Assembly: GCF_016862095.1 (NCBI RefSeq)
Contig: NZ_BOMH01000007.1
Span: forward strand, 1-64,000
Origin: Actinoplanes cyaneus
GTDB lineage: Bacteria > Actinomycetota > Actinomycetes > Mycobacteriales > Micromonosporaceae
Direction: 5' to 3'
DNA length: 64,000 nucleotides
The notes beneath the pieces are model-generated. The model had not been told where the DNA came from and made no database searches. It saw only the letters and a program-made list of their open reading frames with translations. The first letter of the stretch is position 1. Every line of letters starts with the position of its first letter. Of the stretch, positions 24,179-33,656 are shown in pieces. The position numbers and the translations under genes were made by a program.

Positions 24179-27100
24179 GTGATCATGGAACCCTCGGGGC
24201 GGGACGGGCAGATCATCACCTTCTACTCGTTCAAGGGTGGCGTCGGGCGGACGATGGCGCTGGCCAACGTGGCCTGGATCCTGGCCGGCACGGGGCGCCG
24301 GGTGCTGACCGTGGACTGGGACCTGGAGTCACCCGGCCTGCACCGGTACTACTCACCGTTCCTGGCCGACCGCGACCTGCGCCAGTCACCCGGTGTCATC
24401 GACATGATCACCCGGTTCGAGCGCCGGGCCGGTGAGGCCGAGTCGAGAGGTGAGGGACTGCGATCCGAGGAGATCCGGCGGCTGACCCGGATCCAGGAGT
24501 ACGCGACCTCCCTGGAGCGCTACGAGTTCCCCCGCGGCGGCTCGATCGACTTCGTCCCGTCCGGCCGGCAGGCCCCGGAGTATTCCGACACCGTCAGCAA
24601 CTTCGACTGGGAGACGTTCTACTCCCGGCTGAACGGCGCGGAGTTCCTCGTCAGCCTGGCCCAGGACATGCGGGAGCACTATGACGTGGTCCTGATCGAC
24701 AGCCGCACCGGTCTCAGCGACAACGCCGGCATCTGCACCGTCACCCTGCCGGACACGGTGGTCAACTGCTTCGCCTACAACAACCAGAGCATCGAGGGCG
24801 CCGTCGCGGTGGCCAACGACATCCGCCGCCTGGGCAACGACATCCGGATCCTCCCGGTGCCGAGCCGGGTCGAGGACGGCGAGGCCGCCAAGCTGAACAA
24901 GCGCCGGGTTCTCGCCCAGCAGAAGTTCAGCGAGTTCGTCAGCGCACTGGGCCATGCCGACCCCAGCAAGTACTGGGGTCAGGTCGAGCAGCCGTACAAA
25001 CCCTTCTATGCGTACGAGGAGACCCTCGCCACCTTCGGCGACCGGCCCCATCAGGAGAACGACCTGCTCGCGGCGTACGAGCGGCTGGCCGGTGAGCTGG
25101 TCGGCGAGAGGTGCGAGCTCGCGGAGATCTCCGAGGCGATCCGCCTGGGCTGGCTGTCCGAGTTCGAGCAGCGGGGCGCGGTCAGCCCGGGGCCCGCGCT
25201 GATCTGCTACACCCCGCGCGACCGGATCTGGGCCGAGTGGATCTCCTATCAGCTGCGGCTGGCGGGGCAACGCAACGTGCTCCAGGACGTCAACGCGCCG
25301 GTGGACGTGGCCGAGGTCCTGTCCCGGGCCGACTGCGCGATCCTGCTGCTCTCGCAGGAGTCCGTCCGGGTCCCGCAGATGGAGACCTGGTGGCGGCTCA
25401 CCGTCCGGCGTGACACTCCCGGGCGGGGCCGGTTCCTGGTGCCGGTCCGGGTCGACGGTTTCCGGCCGCCGGAGCCGTTCGCCGAGCGCGAGCCGGTGGA
25501 CATGTTCAACGTGCCGGAACGCACGGCCCGCGACTCGCTGCTGGCCCGTCTGGAGATCCGGGACCCGGCCGGTGGGTATTTCGGCATCTCCGGCGGGCCG
25601 AATCCCCGGTTCCCGTTCGAGCCGGCCCGGGTCTGGCGCGCTCCGGCCCGCAACCCCGGCTTCACCGGTCGCGACGCGACGCTCGAAGTGCTGCGCGAGC
25701 AGTTGAACGCGAGCACGGCGCAGACCGGCCCGGTCGTCCTGCAGGGCATCGGCGGGGTGGGCAAGACCCAGATCGCCGTCGAGTACGTGCACCGGTTCAA
25801 CGCCGACTACGACATCGTCTGGTGGATCTCCGCCGACCAGCCGGCGCTGGTCGTCACCGCCCTGTCCGACCTGGCGCGGGAGCTCGGCCTGCCGCTCGCC
25901 GGGTCCGCCCGGGCCGACGAGGAGGCCGCCGCGGTGCTGGAGGCGCTCCGGCTGGGCACCCCGTCGCCCAAGTGGATCGTCGTCTTCGACAACACCGAGG
26001 ATCCGGAGCAGATCCGGCAATTCGTCCCCACCGGCCCCGGTGACGTCGTGGTCACCACACCCGGGCAGGAATGGTCCCGGACAGCCTGGACGCTGGACAT
26101 CAACGTCTTCGACCGCTCGGAGAGCCGGGCCCTGCTGACCCGCCGGGTGGCCGGGCTCTCCGACGCCGACGCCGAGGAGATCGCCGCCAAGCTGGGCGAC
26201 CTGCCCCTGGCCGTCGAGCAGGCGGCCGCCTGGCTCGTCACCACCGGCATGCGTGCCCGCAACTATCTCGATCTTCTCGAGGAACAACTGCCGAGGATCC
26301 TCAACGAGCCGCCGCCGCCCGGTTACCGCCACCCGGCCGCCGAGACCTGGCGGCTTTCCCAGCAGCGTCTGCGGCAGGCCAACCCGGCTGCCGCCTTCCT
26401 CGTCGAACTGCTGGCGGTGATGGCCCCGGAGCCGATTCCGACCGCCCTGATGGACAGCCCAGGGATGGCGGACGCCCTGGCGGAGTACGACCCGATGTTC
26501 CGCGACCAACTGATGCGCAACTCGTTGGTGCGGGAGGCGAGCCGATTCGGGCTGGCCCGGGTGGATTCGGCGGTTCACGCGCTCCGCATGCATCGCCTGG
26601 TGCAAAGTGTCATTATCAGCGACCTCGCCGTTGAGGAGCAGAGGCGCAGGCGGGAGCAGATGCACGTGATCCTGGCGAAGGCCCAGCGGGGCGAACCTTC
26701 GGACCAGGACAGCTGGCCGACGTACCAGGGGATCCTGACTCACCTGGAGCCGTCCGGCGCGCTCGACTCGGACAATCCGGAGGTGCATCAGCTGGCCATC
26801 GACATGGTGCGATACCTGCGGTACCGCGGCGACCTGGCCGGCGGCCGGCGCCTCGCCGAGCAGACGATGAAGACCTGGGAGTCCCGTCTCGGCCCCGAGC
26901 ACCTGTCACTGCTGCGGATGCGCAGCGAACTGGGCAACATCCTGCTGGCCCACGGTGAATACCAGGCCGCGCTGGCGATCCAGGAGGACGCCGCCGAGCG
27001 CATGATCGCGCAGCGGGGCCAGACCTATCCGTACGCGCTGATCGCGCTCAGCGGGGCCGCCGCCGCGTACGCGGGTCTCGGGCGGTACCAGCGCGCCGTG

Positions 27101-28105
27101 GAACTCGGCGAGCAGATCGTTCTCCACTGGCAGACCACGGTCGGCGACACCCACCGCCGGACCCTCGCCGCCCGGAACAACTACGCCAACTGGTTGCTGC
27201 TGACCGGCGATTCCGGGCGGGCCCGGGAGATCGGCGAGCAGGTGGTCGTGATGGCGGAGACGGCTCTGGGGCCGGCCGCGCGGTGGACGTTGCTGTTCCG
27301 CCGCAACCTGGGACGGTCCCTGCGTGCCGACGGCGACCTGCGCAGGTCGGAGGGCCTGCTGCTGGAGACGCTCGCCACCTGCCGGGAGTCGCTGGATCAG
27401 ACCGACGACTACCTTCTGCTGACGCAGCGGGAACTCGCCACGACGTTACGGCGTCTCGGTTCCCTGGCGGAGGCGCGGGAGCTCGCCGAGCGGTCGGTGG
27501 AGATGTTCGGCCAGACGGTCGGCCCCGAGCACGTGCACGCGCTCTCCTGCCGGCTGGAGGTCGCCAACATCCAGGCCGCCCAGGGTGATCACGCGGCGGC
27601 CCGGGCCGGCACCGAGGAGGTGCTGGCGGGCTACTCCCGGATCGTGGGCGAGGACCATCCGTCCGCTCTGATGGTGGCGAACAACCTCGGCGCCCGGCTG
27701 TCCGCGAACGGTCAGCCGAGAGAGGCTGTGGCGCTGCTCGACCGGACCCTGACCGCGCTGCAGGTGACCTTCCCCGAGTCGCATCCGTACGTGTCGATCT
27801 GCCGGATGAACCTGGCGAGTGCCTTCTTCGAATCGGGTGACGCGAAGACCGCGCTGGAATGGGACGCGGCGGCCCTCGTGCGACTGCGGGAGCGGCTGCA
27901 CAGCCGGAGCCATCCCACGGTTCTGGCGGCCACCGCGAACCTGGCGGCCAGCCGGCTGGCGACCGGTGATCAAGCCGGTGGCGAGGAGTTGCGCCGGGAG
28001 ACGCTGCGGCTCGCCGGTGGCGTGTTCGCCGAGAACCATCCCCAGGTGGTGGCCCTGCTCGCCGGAGGGAGAACCTTCGTAGACCTCGAACCGCCACAGG
28101 ACTGA
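24179..28105 (+). CDS. FxSxx-COOH system giant TPR protein FxsT (copy 1)
   Basis: The 1308-residue frame begins at GTG 24179, chosen because GAGGTGA precedes it at proper spacing and because the N-terminus then matches copy 2; GTG 24143 is an alternative. Domain order: ParA/MinD-type ATPase with the deviant Walker A FKGGVGRT (about 18-25); TIR-like domain (ALICYTPRDRIWAEW, about 340-430); NB-ARC/STAND ATPase with Walker A GIGGVGKTQ (about 523-530) and Walker B WIVVFDNTE (about 600); then kinesin-light-chain-like TPR repeats to the end. This is a signalling/STAND layout resembling bacterial immune NTPases. It follows fxsC1 by 168 bases and precedes precursor A2. Confidence 0.88.
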   Translation: MIMEPSGRDGQIITFYSFKGGVGRTMALANVAWILAGTGRRVLTVDWDLESPGLHRYYSPFLADRDLRQSPGVIDMITRFERRAGEAESRGEGLRSEEIRRLTRIQEYATSLERYEFPRGGSIDFVPSGRQAPEYSDTVSNFDWETFYSRLNGAEFLVSLAQDMREHYDVVLIDSRTGLSDNAGICTVTLPDTVVNCFAYNNQSIEGAVAVANDIRRLGNDIRILPVPSRVEDGEAAKLNKRRVLAQQKFSEFVSALGHADPSKYWGQVEQPYKPFYAYEETLATFGDRPHQENDLLAAYERLAGELVGERCELAEISEAIRLGWLSEFEQRGAVSPGPALICYTPRDRIWAEWISYQLRLAGQRNVLQDVNAPVDVAEVLSRADCAILLLSQESVRVPQMETWWRLTVRRDTPGRGRFLVPVRVDGFRPPEPFAEREPVDMFNVPERTARDSLLARLEIRDPAGGYFGISGGPNPRFPFEPARVWRAPARNPGFTGRDATLEVLREQLNASTAQTGPVVLQGIGGVGKTQIAVEYVHRFNADYDIVWWISADQPALVVTALSDLARELGLPLAGSARADEEAAAVLEALRLGTPSPKWIVVFDNTEDPEQIRQFVPTGPGDVVVTTPGQEWSRTAWTLDINVFDRSESRALLTRRVAGLSDADAEEIAAKLGDLPLAVEQAAAWLVTTGMRARNYLDLLEEQLPRILNEPPPPGYRHPAAETWRLSQQRLRQANPAAAFLVELLAVMAPEPIPTALMDSPGMADALAEYDPMFRDQLMRNSLVREASRFGLARVDSAVHALRMHRLVQSVIISDLAVEEQRRRREQMHVILAKAQRGEPSDQDSWPTYQGILTHLEPSGALDSDNPEVHQLAIDMVRYLRYRGDLAGGRRLAEQTMKTWESRLGPEHLSLLRMRSELGNILLAHGEYQAALAIQEDAAERMIAQRGQTYPYALIALSGAAAAYAGLGRYQRAVELGEQIVLHWQTTVGDTHRRTLAARNNYANWLLLTGDSGRAREIGEQVVVMAETALGPAARWTLLFRRNLGRSLRADGDLRRSEGLLLETLATCRESLDQTDDYLLLTQRELATTLRRLGSLAEARELAERSVEMFGQTVGPEHVHALSCRLEVANIQAAQGDHAAARAGTEEVLAGYSRIVGEDHPSALMVANNLGARLSANGQPREAVALLDRTLTALQVTFPESHPYVSICRMNLASAFFESGDAKTALEWDAAALVRLRERLHSRSHPTVLAATANLAASRLATGDQAGGEELRRETLRLAGGVFAENHPQVVALLAGGRTFVDLEPPQD

Positions 28106-28282
28106 TCCGGCCCGGCCACGGCGCCGGAGCCGTCATGACTCCCGGGCCGTGGACACGTGCCTTCAGGCTCACGAGTGCATTACCGTTCACGGGCAGGCGA
28201 ACAATGCCCGTCGGCTCGTGTTCCCCGATAAGGCGCTCTTGGCGGATGCTACGCTTCCCCCGCTCTATTCAGAGGGGTGGGA

Positions 28283-28450
28283 ATGAAGCCGGCTGCGCAG
28301 CCCGAGGACGACGCGTACGTCCTCGCCGACGGCACACGCAAGTTGGTCGACCGGAAGAAGGTCGATCGTCCGGTTCTCCTCGCCATCCTCGACCGGGTCG
28401 ACAACAATGCGGACCTGACGACGGCGTATTTCACCAACTTCGTCAGTTGA
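28283..28450 (+). CDS. Triceptide (cyclophane RiPP) precursor peptide A2
   Basis: A 55-residue peptide starting MKPAAQPEDDAYVLADGT behind a GAGGGG ribosome-binding site. It ends 4 bases before the ATG of maturase B2. The charged leader (RKLVDRKKVDRPVLLAILD) precedes the core NADLTTAYFTNFVS. Two three-residue cyclophane motifs are adjacent, F50-T-N52 and F53-V-S55. The last residue of the second motif is the C-terminus itself, so it lacks the two residues that follow Ser in canonical F-x-S-x-x peptides. The leader/core arrangement and adjacency to B2 make it the probable B2 substrate. Confidence 0.82.
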   Translation: MKPAAQPEDDAYVLADGTRKLVDRKKVDRPVLLAILDRVDNNADLTTAYFTNFVS

Positions 28451-28454
28451 ATCG

Positions 28455-29615
28455 ATGGCCGATGTGCCGGCACGTCCATTCCGCCAGGTGCTTCTGAAGC
28501 TGCACAGCCGGTGCAATCTGGCGTGCGATTACTGTTACGTGTATCAGCACGCGGATCAGTCGTGGCGCACCCGGCCCAAGGTCATGTCGCCCGAGGTCAT
28601 CGCCGCCGCGGCGGACCGGGTGGCGGAACATGTGCGGTCCTGGGGCATCGACGCGATCGCCGTGGTGCTGCACGGCGGTGAGCCGCTGCTCGCCGGCCCG
28701 GAGGCGGTCGGGGCGGTCACCCGCGCGGTCCGCGAGGCGCTGGGTGGCGCTGTCGCGTCCCGGTTCACCGTCCAGACCAACGGGGTCCTGCTCGACCAGC
28801 CGATGCTCGAGGCTCTCCGGCGGCACGACATCGGGGTCGGGGTCAGCCTGGACGGGCCGGCGCAGGCCAACGACCGGCATCGGCGTTACGCGCACGGCGC
28901 GGGAAGTCACGCCGACGTCGCGGCCGGGCTGGACAGGCTGCGCGCGGACCGGTTCCGGCACCTCTACCGCGGTTTGCTCTGCACGATCGACGTCCGTAAC
29001 GATCCGATCGAGGTGTACGAGGCGCTGCTGGCGTTCGAGCCACCGACGATGGATCTGCTCCTCCCGCACGGCAACTGGACGGACCCGCCGCCGTTCCGCG
29101 TTCCCGGGGACCCCGCCACGCCGTACGGCGACTGGCTGGTCACGATCTTCGACCGCTGGTACGACGCCCCGCAGCGGACCGACATCCGGCTCTTCAGCTC
29201 GATCATCTCGCTGCTGCTCGGCGGCAGCAGCGGTTACGAGGCGACGGGTCTCGACCCGGTGGACTACGTGACGATCGAGACCGACGGCGCCATCGAGCAG
29301 TCCGACGCGCTCAAGACCGCCGCCGACGGAGCGGCCGGGACCGGGCTGAACGTCTTCGACAACACCCTTGACGAGGCGCTGGCCCACCCCGGCGTGCGCG
29401 CCCGGCAGGTCGGCTTGGAGGGGCTCGCCGAGTCCTGCCGGCGCTGCCCGGCGGTGCGGGTCTGCGGTGGCGGGCACTACGCCCACCGTTTCCGCGCGCC
29501 CGCCGACTTCGGCAATCCCACCGTGTACTGCGCCGACCAGCTCCGGCTGATCGACCACATCCGCGACCGGGTCTTCGCCGACCTGCGGCCCGCCCTGCCC
29601 GCCACCGTCAGGTGA
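28455..29615 (+). CDS. fxsB: FxsB-type radical SAM/SPASM cyclophane-forming maturase B2
   Basis: A 386-residue paralogue of the maturase at 21425, starting at MADVPARPFRQ. The radical SAM motif is CNLACDYCY (Cys20, Cys24, Cys27), followed by VVLHGGEPLLAGPE. The SPASM region reads CRRCPAVRVCGGGHYAHRF. Expected to crosslink Phe50 to Asn52 and Phe53 to Ser55 in precursor A2. Differences from B1 lie mostly in the loop after GPG/GSS and near the C-terminus. It converges on the leftward T2 gene, 72 bases away. Confidence 0.92.
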   Translation: MADVPARPFRQVLLKLHSRCNLACDYCYVYQHADQSWRTRPKVMSPEVIAAAADRVAEHVRSWGIDAIAVVLHGGEPLLAGPEAVGAVTRAVREALGGAVASRFTVQTNGVLLDQPMLEALRRHDIGVGVSLDGPAQANDRHRRYAHGAGSHADVAAGLDRLRADRFRHLYRGLLCTIDVRNDPIEVYEALLAFEPPTMDLLLPHGNWTDPPPFRVPGDPATPYGDWLVTIFDRWYDAPQRTDIRLFSSIISLLLGGSSGYEATGLDPVDYVTIETDGAIEQSDALKTAADGAAGTGLNVFDNTLDEALAHPGVRARQVGLEGLAESCRRCPAVRVCGGGHYAHRFRAPADFGNPTVYCADQLRLIDHIRDRVFADLRPALPATVR

Positions 29616-29687
29616 CACCGGACGGCGTGGCGCCGGCCTGATTCCCCGGCGTGGACGCGCCCGGTCGTCCGCCGGTGGGGCCTGACG

Positions 29688-32600
29688 TCACATCTGCGGC
29701 GGGTCGATGTCGCAGTTCAGGCGCCTTCCCTCGCGTACGGCGACGGTGTTCAGGTGATTCTCCCCGAGGACCCGGATGGAGTGGCCGAGCACCTCGCGGG
29801 TGAGTTCCCGGGCGGACTCCTGGTGACCGAGCTCGGCCAGCGTGATCGCCAGGTTGTTGCGCGCGGCGATCGTGTCGGGGTGGTCCGTGCCGAGGGCCTG
29901 CACCAGCCGCTCGCACACGTCCTGGTCGCTGGCGAGCGCCTCGTGCGGCTCACCCCCGTCGAACAGCTCGTTGCCGCGATTGACCAGGCACGCCAGCGTG
30001 TACGGATGATTGAGCCCGAGCAGCTCCTGGAAGCGCCCGATCACCTGGTCGCTGATCTCCCGGGCGGTCACGTGGTCGCCGAGGCGCCGTTTGAAGATCG
30101 CCACGTTGTTCCGGCACGCCAGGGTGGAGGGGTGGTCGGTGCCGAGACGGGCCTCGTGCTGTCGCAGGGCGGTCTCCGCCGTCCGGAGCGCGGTCTGGTC
30201 GTCGCCGAGCGCGGACTGCACGTTGGCCAGGTCGTTGAGGCAGGCGAGAGTCTCCGGGTGGCTGCGGCCCAGCCGGCGTTCCAGCTTGGGACGCAGGTCC
30301 CGGGTCAGCAGGTCGGCCTGTTGCAGATCGCTGAGTTTGCGCAGGGTGACCGCGAGGAGCCGGGTGATCGCCAGCGTCTCGGCGTGCGCAGGCCCGTTGA
30401 CCTCCTCGGATTTCTGCAGGACCCGGCTCAGCAGGCGGTAGGCGTCGTTGAACCGCCCCAGGTCCCGGTAGCACCGGCCCAGGTTCCGGGCCATGGTCAA
30501 GGCGTAGGGGCGCGGCTCGCGCAGACGGCCGGCGAGCGCGTTGGCCCGCTCGGCGACCTCGGCGGCGCCCCGGAAGTCGCCGATGAACAGCAGGGACAGG
30601 GCCACGTTGTTCATCGCGAAGTTCGTGCGGCGGGCTTCGGGGCCCAGGACCCGGGTCGCCCGGGCGAGCGCTTCGTTGTCGAGGTCGAGGGCCTCCCGGT
30701 AACGGCCCAGGCCCTTGAGGTCGGCGGCCAGGCCGTTGAGGCTCATGACGATGTACGGATGGTCCGGCCCCAGCTGCTCCAGCAACGACTGGTGCACCTC
30801 GTTGTCGATCTCCAGGGCCTCGGTGTAACGCGCCTGGGAGCGGATCGGGTTCGCCAGGTGCAGCCGGAGCCAGAGGGTGGTCGAGTCGTCCGGCCCACCG
30901 GACTCCCGCCAGGCGGCCAGGGCCCGTTCGCCGAGTTCCTGGCTGTCCTGCAGGTCACCGATCTGCCACAGGTACCGCACCATGTCGATGACCAGGTGGC
31001 GGACCGGCGCGATCGTCGACCTCAGCACGCCGGTCGGTTCGAGGTGGCGGCGGATGAGCCGGTAGTCGGGCCAGGTGCTCGCCTCGTCGGGGTCCTTGGG
31101 GTTGGCCGCGGCCAGGACGTCGTGCACGTTCCGGCTGGTCTGCTCCCGGTCCTCCGGCGTCATCTCCGAGCGGACCACGGTCTGGACCAGCCGGTGCATC
31201 TCGATGGTGTCCTCGGTGGCGTCGAAGCGCACCAGCGCGTAGCGCCCGATCTCCTGGACCAGCCGTCCGATCAGCAGCGGGTCCTGGAGGGTCGGGTCGA
31301 TCTCCTCCAGCAGCTTCACGAACTGGTTGCTGTAGAGCAGACGCATCGGGATCGGCTCCGGGGCGAAGAACGCGCACACCTCCAGCAGGCGAGCCGCGGC
31401 CGGGAGGTCGGCCCGGATGCGTTCGAGCGACAGTCGCCAGGCGCCGGCCGGGGTCTGCTCGTACCCCGGTGGCGGGTTCTCCTGCAGCATCCGGGGGAGC
31501 TCGGTGTCCAGCAGCTCGGAGTAGGCGCTTGCCGGCATCCCGGTCACCGCCAGCCAGGCGGCGGCCTGCTCGATCACCAGCGGCAGGTCACCGAGCTTGC
31601 CGGCGATCATTCCGGCGTCCGACTCGGAGATCGCCGGCACCAGGCGCCGGATCAGGCCGATGCTCTCGACCCGGGAGAAGACCGGGATCTCGGTGGCGGT
31701 CACGAACCGGCTCCACGCCACGTTCCGGGTGGTGATCAGCAGGTGTCCCGGCCCGCTGGGCAGGTATTGCCGGATCTCCTCGGGCTGGTCGGCGTTGTCG
31801 AACACCAGTAGCCAGCGCCGATAGGGCTCGCCACGGCGCAGCGCGTCCAGCACGTTGTCGACCGCTTCGGCCGTCGTGGGCGCGGTGGGCAGATCCAGGG
31901 CCAGGGCCAGCTCGGCCAGGGAGGCACGCACCAGGCTGGGCTGCTCGGCCGGGATCCACCAGACGATGTCGTAGTTGGCGGCGAACCGGTGGACGAACTC
32001 CAGAGCGAGCTGCGTCTTGCCGGCGCCGCCGAGGCCGAACAGCGCCTGCGGGGCGGTGGCGGTCGTGCTGATCGGCAGGCGATCGCGCAGGTCCTCCATC
32101 AGCCGGGTGCGCCCGGTGAAGGTGGGATTGCGCTGCGGGGGATTCCAGACCGGCGGGGTGTTCGCCGGGAACCGGGAGCCGGATCGCTGCGCCGCGCGGT
32201 CCGCGGTGGCGGGCGGCTCCAGGTGAGCCTGGTCGAAGGCGTTCAGCAGGGCCGAGCGGGCCTGCTCCTCGTCGAGGCCGAACAGGTCCAGTTCCCGGGC
32301 CCGTGGCTCGGCGAACGACGCCGGGAGCCGACTGTTGTCGATACGGACCCGGATGACGTTGCCCCCGGCGGAGTCCCGCTCGCCGGTCTGCTGCCAGAGC
32401 CACCCGGCCGCAACCGAGCCGAGGTAGTTCTGGGAGATCAGGACGAGGAGCCGGGCGCCCGGGCTGCCGGTCGATGCCGGTTCGCCACCCAGCGCCGCGG
32501 CCGTGCCTGCCAGCTCGATCTCCTGCAGGGTGACCGACTGGCCGATCTGCTCCAACTCGCCGGCGAGCCAGTCGGCCCAGGTCCGGTCGATCGACGCGTA

Positions 32601-33629
32601 GCTGATCACGGTGTGCGGGTTGAACGCGGGCTTCTGCCGCTCGAACGAGGACAGCCAGCGCCGTCGCTCCCGCTCGTCCATGATCGGCAGCTCGGTCACG
32701 GCGCCGTCGGTGATGATCGCGGTGAGCCGTTCGAAGGAGGAGAGCAGGGAGTGCTCCTGACGGGCGCGTTCGCCGAAGGTCGCCAGGATCTCCTCGTACG
32801 CGAAGAAGGGCTTGTAGGGGATCTCCACGTCACCCCAGTACGTGGTGGCGGCGTCCGGATCCAGCCGCAGGTACGGCTCGAACCGCTGCCTCGCGTGATC
32901 CCGCCCGGTCTCCAGCTTGAACAGCTCGGCGTCCTCGACCCGCATCGGCACGGGCAGGATGCGGACCGGGCGCCGATTGCTGAGCCGCACGATCGAGCTC
33001 GCCACCGCGGCCGCCCCGTCGATGCTCTGCTCGTTGAGGGTGAAGCAGTCGATGACGGTGTCCGGCAGGATGACGGTGCACATGCCGGCTGAGTCGCTGA
33101 GGCCGGTGCGGCTGTCGATCAGCACGTAGTCGTACCCCTGCGCCATGTTCTCCCGCAGCGCCAGCAGGAACTGCTCGCCGCCGAGCCGGTCGTAGAACGC
33201 CGCCCAGTCGAACGTGCTGACCGTGCCGGAGTAGGCCGCGTTCTGCTGCCCGGCGGGGAGCAGGTCGATCAGGCCACGACCGGGGAACTGCCAGGAGAGG
33301 GAGACGGCCTCACGCTCCACGTCGGCGTAGCGGTGGAACCAGTCCGGCTCACCGGGGTCGGCGGTGGGGTCCACGGCCGCCGCCGCGAAGTCCCGGATCA
33401 TGTCGATCACGCCGCGGGAATGCCGGAGCTTCTTGTCCGCGAGGAACGGGCGGAAGTAGTGGTGCAGGCCCGGGGACTCCAGATCCCAGTCGACGACGAG
33501 GACCCGCATGCCGTTGGCCGCGAGGATCCACGCCACGTTGGCCACGGCCATGGTGCGGCCGGTGCCACCCTTGAAGGAGTAGAAGGTCAGGATGTGGCCG
33601 GTTTCGCGGGCGTGCGGGGATCGCGTCAT
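29688..33629 (-). CDS. FxSxx-COOH system giant TPR protein FxsT (copy 2)
   Basis: A 1313-residue protein starting at MTRSPHARETGHILT. Same domain order as copy 1: ParA/MinD-type ATPase with FKGGTGRT (about 19-26), TIR-like domain (TVISYASIDRTWADW), NB-ARC ATPase with GLGGAGKTQ (about 531-539) and WLLVFDNAD, then many TPRs with the NLA-x-x-L-x-x-LG pattern. It starts 27 bases after the stop of the leftward fxsC2 and is probably co-transcribed with it. It is oriented against the A2-B2 pair, so the two sets may be separately controlled. Confidence 0.9.
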   Translation of the reverse strand: MTRSPHARETGHILTFYSFKGGTGRTMAVANVAWILAANGMRVLVVDWDLESPGLHHYFRPFLADKKLRHSRGVIDMIRDFAAAAVDPTADPGEPDWFHRYADVEREAVSLSWQFPGRGLIDLLPAGQQNAAYSGTVSTFDWAAFYDRLGGEQFLLALRENMAQGYDYVLIDSRTGLSDSAGMCTVILPDTVIDCFTLNEQSIDGAAAVASSIVRLSNRRPVRILPVPMRVEDAELFKLETGRDHARQRFEPYLRLDPDAATTYWGDVEIPYKPFFAYEEILATFGERARQEHSLLSSFERLTAIITDGAVTELPIMDERERRRWLSSFERQKPAFNPHTVISYASIDRTWADWLAGELEQIGQSVTLQEIELAGTAAALGGEPASTGSPGARLLVLISQNYLGSVAAGWLWQQTGERDSAGGNVIRVRIDNSRLPASFAEPRARELDLFGLDEEQARSALLNAFDQAHLEPPATADRAAQRSGSRFPANTPPVWNPPQRNPTFTGRTRLMEDLRDRLPISTTATAPQALFGLGGAGKTQLALEFVHRFAANYDIVWWIPAEQPSLVRASLAELALALDLPTAPTTAEAVDNVLDALRRGEPYRRWLLVFDNADQPEEIRQYLPSGPGHLLITTRNVAWSRFVTATEIPVFSRVESIGLIRRLVPAISESDAGMIAGKLGDLPLVIEQAAAWLAVTGMPASAYSELLDTELPRMLQENPPPGYEQTPAGAWRLSLERIRADLPAAARLLEVCAFFAPEPIPMRLLYSNQFVKLLEEIDPTLQDPLLIGRLVQEIGRYALVRFDATEDTIEMHRLVQTVVRSEMTPEDREQTSRNVHDVLAAANPKDPDEASTWPDYRLIRRHLEPTGVLRSTIAPVRHLVIDMVRYLWQIGDLQDSQELGERALAAWRESGGPDDSTTLWLRLHLANPIRSQARYTEALEIDNEVHQSLLEQLGPDHPYIVMSLNGLAADLKGLGRYREALDLDNEALARATRVLGPEARRTNFAMNNVALSLLFIGDFRGAAEVAERANALAGRLREPRPYALTMARNLGRCYRDLGRFNDAYRLLSRVLQKSEEVNGPAHAETLAITRLLAVTLRKLSDLQQADLLTRDLRPKLERRLGRSHPETLACLNDLANVQSALGDDQTALRTAETALRQHEARLGTDHPSTLACRNNVAIFKRRLGDHVTAREISDQVIGRFQELLGLNHPYTLACLVNRGNELFDGGEPHEALASDQDVCERLVQALGTDHPDTIAARNNLAITLAELGHQESARELTREVLGHSIRVLGENHLNTVAVREGRRLNCDIDPPQM

Positions 33630-33656
33630 GACGGTTCCCTTGCTGGACGACGGCGG

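Noticed and set aside
24386-26902. 838-codon minus-strand frame
   Set aside because: Antisense to the FxsT1 gene, with no family motif; a typical shadow of high-GC coding sequence.
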